Of a stretch of DNA of 42,677 bases, positions 39,337 to 42,677 are shown one piece after another. Location: contig JAJDAN010000016.1 of NCBI GenBank assembly GCA_029261855.1, forward strand, positions 1 to 42,677. The letters are read 5' to 3'. Both the position numbers and the translations under genes were made by a program. This stretch comes from Deltaproteobacteria bacterium. GTDB taxonomy: Bacteria > Myxococcota_A > UBA9160 > UBA4427. Under the pieces are notes generated by a model, which saw only the letters and a list, made by a program, of their open reading frames with translations, was not told the origin of the DNA and did not search any database. Each line of letters opens with the position of its first letter. The stretch's first letter is position 1.

Positions 39337-41115
39337 CTAGACCAGACGACGAATGGCCAGGTGCGGCCGCACGCGCTGGCTCTTGCCCTTCACGAAGACC
39401 TCGTCGAGGGCCTTGCACTCGAATCGGGTTCGGACGCGTTGCCAGGTCGAGTGCCCGATCACCACCTGCCCGGGCTCGGCCACCGCCGATTCCAGCCGGC
39501 TCGCGGTGTTCACGACGTCGCCGATCACCGTGTAGTCCTTGCGCTCGGGCGAGCCCACGTCCCCGACGACCACGGGCCCCGAGTTGATGCCGATGCGCAT
39601 GGCGACGTTGCGATCCGCTTCGGATTCGGCGTTGAGCTCGGCGAGCCGTTCCTGCATGCGCAGCGCGCACTCCACGGCCCGGGCAGCGTGGTCGGGCATG
39701 GCGAGGGGCGCGCCGAAGAAGGCCATCATGCCGTCGCCGCGGAACTTGTCGAGGGTGCCTTCGAGCGCGAACACTTCCTCGGTCAGTCGCTCGAAGATGT
39801 GGTTGAGGACACCGATGACCTCTCGCGGCGGAAGCTCCTCGGCCAGGGTGGTGAAGCCCGTGATGTCCGCGAACAGGACGGTGACCTCGCCCTCTTCCGC
39901 GGCCATGCCCCGGTCCGAGACGCCCGACGCCGAGATGATGCGGTCGACGACGCCGGGCGAGCTGTAGCGCGCCAGGCGATCGCGGATCTGCTGTTCCTGC
40001 CGCACCTTGTCGCGAAGCGCTGCTTGCTCGACGGCCACCGCCGACAGGATGGCCAGCGTCGACAGCGTCTGCAGCTGTCCGGCGGTGAAGGCGTGCAGCT
40101 CGCTCTGCTGGTCGACGTAGATGAAGCCGACCACGCGTCCCTCGCGGTACAGGGGCGCACACATGGCCGAGTGGATGCGCATGGCGATGATGCTCTCGGC
40201 GCCACCGAAGCGCGCGTCGACGTTGGCGTCGCGCACCAGCAGGGACTGTCTGCGCTTGATGCAGTCGTTCGCGATGTTCGTGCTGATGACGATGGGCTCG
40301 TCGGGGATGCCCTCTCGGGTGCGCATCACCTTGGGCTCGGTAGTGTCGCTTTCCTCGTCGTAGAGACAGATGACGCCGCGCTCGGCAGTCAGGTTGTCAA
40401 AGACCAGCTCGAGGATGCGTTCCAGGGTCTCGTCGAGGGTGTCGCAGGTGAGCAGGGCTTCGGCGGCCTGGCTGAAGACACCGAGCAGCCCGGCGGGCTC
40501 TTCGAGGGAAACCGGCATGTCGTGGGATCGCGAGCTCGACTTCGCTGGCGATTCGCGAGAGGCATCACGCGGGACCAGGGGCGAAAGCGACAGGGAGAGA
40601 TCTGGCGACGACATGAACAGCGAATCGAGCTGGTTCATGTCGAGGACCTCGGCGGGTTGCTCGTGGCCCTGAGGCTCCCACACGACACGGGCTCGCCCGG
40701 TCTGGGGCATGACGCCGATGTCGATCCACAGCTTGATGGTCCCGATGTCGACGCAGTCGCCATCGCGCAGTTGCTGGCTGCGCGTCTTGAACGTATTGAC
40801 CTTGAGACCGTTCTTGCTGCCGAGATCCGATAGCAGCCAGCCGTCGTCGTTGCGGCTGATCTCCGCGTGCTCGCGCGACACGCTCTCGTGTCCGAGCACG
40901 AGGTCGCAGTCCGGCGATCGCCCGATGAGAATCGTGCGGTCGCCGACGACGATGCTGCTCTCTTCGCCGAGGGCGTCGCGGTAGCAGATGCGGCAGAGCA
41001 CCGGCGCCTCGCTGGAGGCGTCGCGGCGCTTGTCGTTGCGGAAGCTCAAGCTTGGACCCCGTTCGCGCGCCGGGCCGGGCGCGGCGCGTCTCCTTCCGTA
41101 TCGAGTCGTTCGCAC
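39337..41115 (-). CDS. FHA-GAF class III adenylate cyclase
   Basis: A 592-residue cytoplasmic signalling enzyme. The N-terminal FHA domain (about 45-125) shows ILIGRSPDCDLVLGHESVS then 'REHAEI', with Arg and Ser for phosphothreonine binding. The GAF domain spans about 215-370. The class III cyclase domain (about 405-585) has metal Asp residues D417 in LFADITGF and D461 in KFRGDGMMAFFGAP. The adenine-selecting residues are K457 and D527 (KDYTVIGD), with transition-state N536 and R540 in VVNTASR. Lys/Asp indicates ATP rather than GTP, so the product is cAMP. The start is uncertain: GTG 41115 is used, and no start codon between it and the FHA domain is clearly better. Confidence 0.9.
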   Translation of the reverse strand: MRTTRYGRRRAAPGPARERGPSLSFRNDKRRDASSEAPVLCRICYRDALGEESSIVVGDRTILIGRSPDCDLVLGHESVSREHAEISRNDDGWLLSDLGSKNGLKVNTFKTRSQQLRDGDCVDIGTIKLWIDIGVMPQTGRARVVWEPQGHEQPAEVLDMNQLDSLFMSSPDLSLSLSPLVPRDASRESPAKSSSRSHDMPVSLEEPAGLLGVFSQAAEALLTCDTLDETLERILELVFDNLTAERGVICLYDEESDTTEPKVMRTREGIPDEPIVISTNIANDCIKRRQSLLVRDANVDARFGGAESIIAMRIHSAMCAPLYREGRVVGFIYVDQQSELHAFTAGQLQTLSTLAILSAVAVEQAALRDKVRQEQQIRDRLARYSSPGVVDRIISASGVSDRGMAAEEGEVTVLFADITGFTTLAEELPPREVIGVLNHIFERLTEEVFALEGTLDKFRGDGMMAFFGAPLAMPDHAARAVECALRMQERLAELNAESEADRNVAMRIGINSGPVVVGDVGSPERKDYTVIGDVVNTASRLESAVAEPGQVVIGHSTWQRVRTRFECKALDEVFVKGKSQRVRPHLAIRRLV

Positions 41116-41179
41116 GCGCTCTTGATGCTCGGGTGAAACCCCGCGGGGCGAACGACCAATGGGCCGCTAGTCTCCCGGC

Positions 41180-41845
41180 GTGGGCCCCCTGGTCGCGATT
41201 CATCCGGTTCCCCAGGCGCGCGAGGAGCGGGCGGTTGCCGTGCTCGCCCGCGCGTTTCGGGACAACCCCCTGGATATCGCCGTGATCCGGGGCAGTGCCG
41301 AACGTCGCTTGCGATCCATCGAGTGGGGGATGCGATCGACCCTGGCTGCCGCCCGGCGCGCGAACCGCTCGATGTTGCTGGCCGCCCATGACCGCGACGC
41401 GAGCGCGGATCCCCTCGGGGTGCTACTCGCACTACCGTCCAGCGCGCTGCCGCTACCCCCGGCGCCCCTGCTCGGCCAGCTGCGCGCCAGCGTGGGCCAG
41501 GGCTTCGGCGCGCTCCGACGCTGGGGCGAGGTCTTCCACGTCCTCGAGCGTCAGCAGCCCGCGGAGGCCCATTGGTACCTGTCTCTGGTCGGGGTCGATC
41601 CACCCCAGTGGAGCAACGGGATCGGCCGGCGGTTACTCGACGCCTGGCTCCAGGCGATCGACCCGGAGAGGTTGCCGAGCTATCTCGAGACCGACCGCGA
41701 GCAGAATCTCTCCTTCTATGCGGCCTCGGGCTTCGAGGTGGTTGCCGAACTCGAGATCCTGGAGACGCCGGTCTGGTGCATGCGGCGGCCGGCGCCGGCC
41801 AGGCCGCCGGCAACACCGAAGTCGAGTAGAGGAGAGACGCCGTGA
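41180..41845 (+). CDS. GNAT-family N-acetyltransferase
   Basis: A 221-residue protein with the acetyl-CoA-binding core of GNAT enzymes: 'HWYLSLVGVDPPQWSNGIGR' then RLLDAWLQAID (the Q/R-x-x-G-x-G/A loop is represented by SNGIGR). The next strands carry 'PSYLETDREQNLSFYAASGF', and the N-terminus has AVLARAFRDNP. It acetylates an unknown amine. The GTG at 41180 is the most upstream reasonable start, with no clear Shine-Dalgarno sequence. The stop overlaps the GTG of the E2-like gene as GTGA, so the two are co-translated. Confidence 0.82.
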   Translation: MGPLVAIHPVPQAREERAVAVLARAFRDNPLDIAVIRGSAERRLRSIEWGMRSTLAAARRANRSMLLAAHDRDASADPLGVLLALPSSALPLPPAPLLGQLRASVGQGFGALRRWGEVFHVLERQQPAEAHWYLSLVGVDPPQWSNGIGRRLLDAWLQAIDPERLPSYLETDREQNLSFYAASGFEVVAELEILETPVWCMRRPAPARPPATPKSSRGETP

Positions 41846-42648
41846 TCTTCAGCCGCCCCGATGCGGACCGCATCCGCGACCTGTCGCGGATGCGTCGCTT
41901 CATGCCCTTCATCTCGCCCCGTCGCAACGACTCGCTCGTCTTCTACCGGACCGAGATCGAGCTCGACGCGGCCAACGCGCTGCTCGAGCGGATCAACGCC
42001 AAGCGTTCCGCCGATTCGCCCGCCACCTTGTTTCATCTGTATCTGCGCTCGGCGGCGATCGCGATGCACGAACGTCCGGGCGTCAACCGCTTCGTCGCCG
42101 GCGGCAAGCTGTGGCAGCGCAACCACGTAGCGATCACCTTCAGCGCGAAGATCGCGATGGAAGACGGCGCGCCCGTGTCGACCATCAAGCGCATCTTCCC
42201 GGCCGCAGAGTCGTTCGAGCAGATGGTGGATTCGGTCCTCGAGGAGCTGCGCGCGCGCCGGAAGGGCATCGAGGATCGCGCCGAAAAAGAGGTCAAGCTC
42301 GCGCTCGTGCTCCCCGGCTTCCTGATCCGTGCGGGGCTGTGGCTGCTCGACCGGGCCAACCGCTGGAATCTGATGCCGCGCTCGATGATCGATGACGACC
42401 CGCTGTTCGCGTCGCTCTTCGTCGCGAATCTCGGCTCGGTCGGGCTGGGTGCGGGCTTCCATCACCTGTGGGAGTACGGCACGTGCTCGATGTTCGGTGT
42501 GATCGGTGGCTTCCGGCGTCGCGCCGACGGGGTCGAGGTCATGAACGTCGACTACACCTACGACGAACGGGTCGAGGACGGTCTCTACGCCGGCATCACC
42601 CTCGAGCAGCTGACGGGCCGGCTCGAAGACCCGGAGAGCCTGCTCTAG
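41842..42648 (+). CDS. 2-oxoacid dehydrogenase E2-like acyltransferase domain protein with altered active site
   Basis: A 268-residue protein matching only the catalytic domain of lipoyl acyltransferases; lipoyl and subunit-binding domains are missing. N-terminal 'RMRRFMPFISPRRNDSLVFY' and central 'NRFVAGGKLWQRNHVAITFS' resemble the CoA-acyltransferase fold. The C-terminal motif, D-H-R-x-x-D-G in active enzymes, is here Y-D-E242-R-V-E-D246-G, so the catalytic His is Glu while the Asp remains. It is therefore either inactive as an acetyl transferase or uses a different mechanism. It is coupled to the GNAT gene (4-nt overlap), with AGAGGAGAGA upstream of GTG 41842. A hairpin follows its stop. 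Confidence 0.75.
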   Translation: MIFSRPDADRIRDLSRMRRFMPFISPRRNDSLVFYRTEIELDAANALLERINAKRSADSPATLFHLYLRSAAIAMHERPGVNRFVAGGKLWQRNHVAITFSAKIAMEDGAPVSTIKRIFPAAESFEQMVDSVLEELRARRKGIEDRAEKEVKLALVLPGFLIRAGLWLLDRANRWNLMPRSMIDDDPLFASLFVANLGSVGLGAGFHHLWEYGTCSMFGVIGGFRRRADGVEVMNVDYTYDERVEDGLYAGITLEQLTGRLEDPESLL

Positions 42649-42675
42649 GAGCGTGCGCGGCTGAAGGCCGCGCAC
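42649..42675 (+). terminator. post-stop hairpin (related to the one at 36783)
   Basis: GTGCGCGG (42653-42660) pairs with CCGCGCAC (42668-42675) around a 7-nt loop (CTGAAGG), starting 4 nt after the stop of the E2-like gene. The window ends two bases later, so a T run cannot be seen. It shares its sequence with the element after the enoyl-CoA hydratase stop. Confidence 0.55.
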
Positions 42676-42677
42676 CC

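Overview
The window is a high-GC (roughly two-thirds G+C by eye), gene-dense bacterial chromosome segment. A PEP-CTERM protein, lipoproteins with lipoboxes, F420-type oxidoreductases, a Secernin-like C69 peptidase, a CehA/McbA metallohydrolase and a Ltp2-like thiolase/DUF35 pair together suggest an uncultured Gram-negative, heterotrophic lineage of the Myxococcota / former Deltaproteobacteria / Binatota kind. That assignment is inference from gene content; there is no rRNA or marker gene here.

Left part (1-6674): the tail of a zinc alcohol dehydrogenase, an LLM-class F420 oxidoreductase divergent from a carboxymuconolactone-decarboxylase-like protein, a COG2159 amidohydrolase with a broken amidohydrolase remnant beside it, a nitronate monooxygenase, and a TetR regulator translationally coupled to a cytochrome P450. 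This looks like a catabolic or detoxification neighbourhood. The TetR-P450 pair has a recognisable promoter with an inverted repeat over its -10 region.

Accessory segment (about 6727-13503): a 52-nt copy of the 3' half of tRNA-Arg(TCG) lies at 6727-6778, in direct orientation with the intact tRNA at 13427-13503. The roughly 6.7 kb between them holds debris of heavy-metal efflux genes (CDF and RND fragments), a sterol-desaturase-family enzyme, a calcium-binding-repeat scrap, an FG-GAP repeat exported protein, a TIGR03032 protein, an IS3 transposase scrap, a GT-C-like membrane protein and short duplicated repeats. It reads as a decayed tRNA-integrated island; no integrase is visible.

Middle part (13639-23489): a small PLDc_N membrane protein, an exported CHRD/PEP-CTERM protein, a PAS-GAF-GGDEF diguanylate cyclase with intact I-site, a Ddn-like F420 nitroreductase converging on a TesB thioesterase, a coupled GPH-type transporter, SDR and C69 dipeptidase, an XRE regulator, divergent tRNA-His and tRNA-Arg(TCT), and a lipoprotein sulfatase starting 22 bp after tRNA-Arg(TCT). 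Two tandem covarying hairpins follow tRNA-His.

Right part: a seven-gene minus-strand run (34266 down to 23551) encodes an M28 peptidase lipoprotein, a SirB1-like protein, a CehA/McbA metallohydrolase, a HEAT-repeat protein, a histone-H1-like fusion, a cysteine-less thiolase homologue and its DUF35 partner. Then on the plus strand come a small membrane protein, DAHP synthase, an enoyl-CoA hydratase and an MFS exporter. On the minus strand follow ArgD and an FHA-GAF-adenylate cyclase. Last, on the plus strand, is a coupled GNAT / E2-like acyltransferase pair whose second member has lost the catalytic His. A similar hairpin follows the stop codons of the enoyl-CoA hydratase and the E2-like gene.
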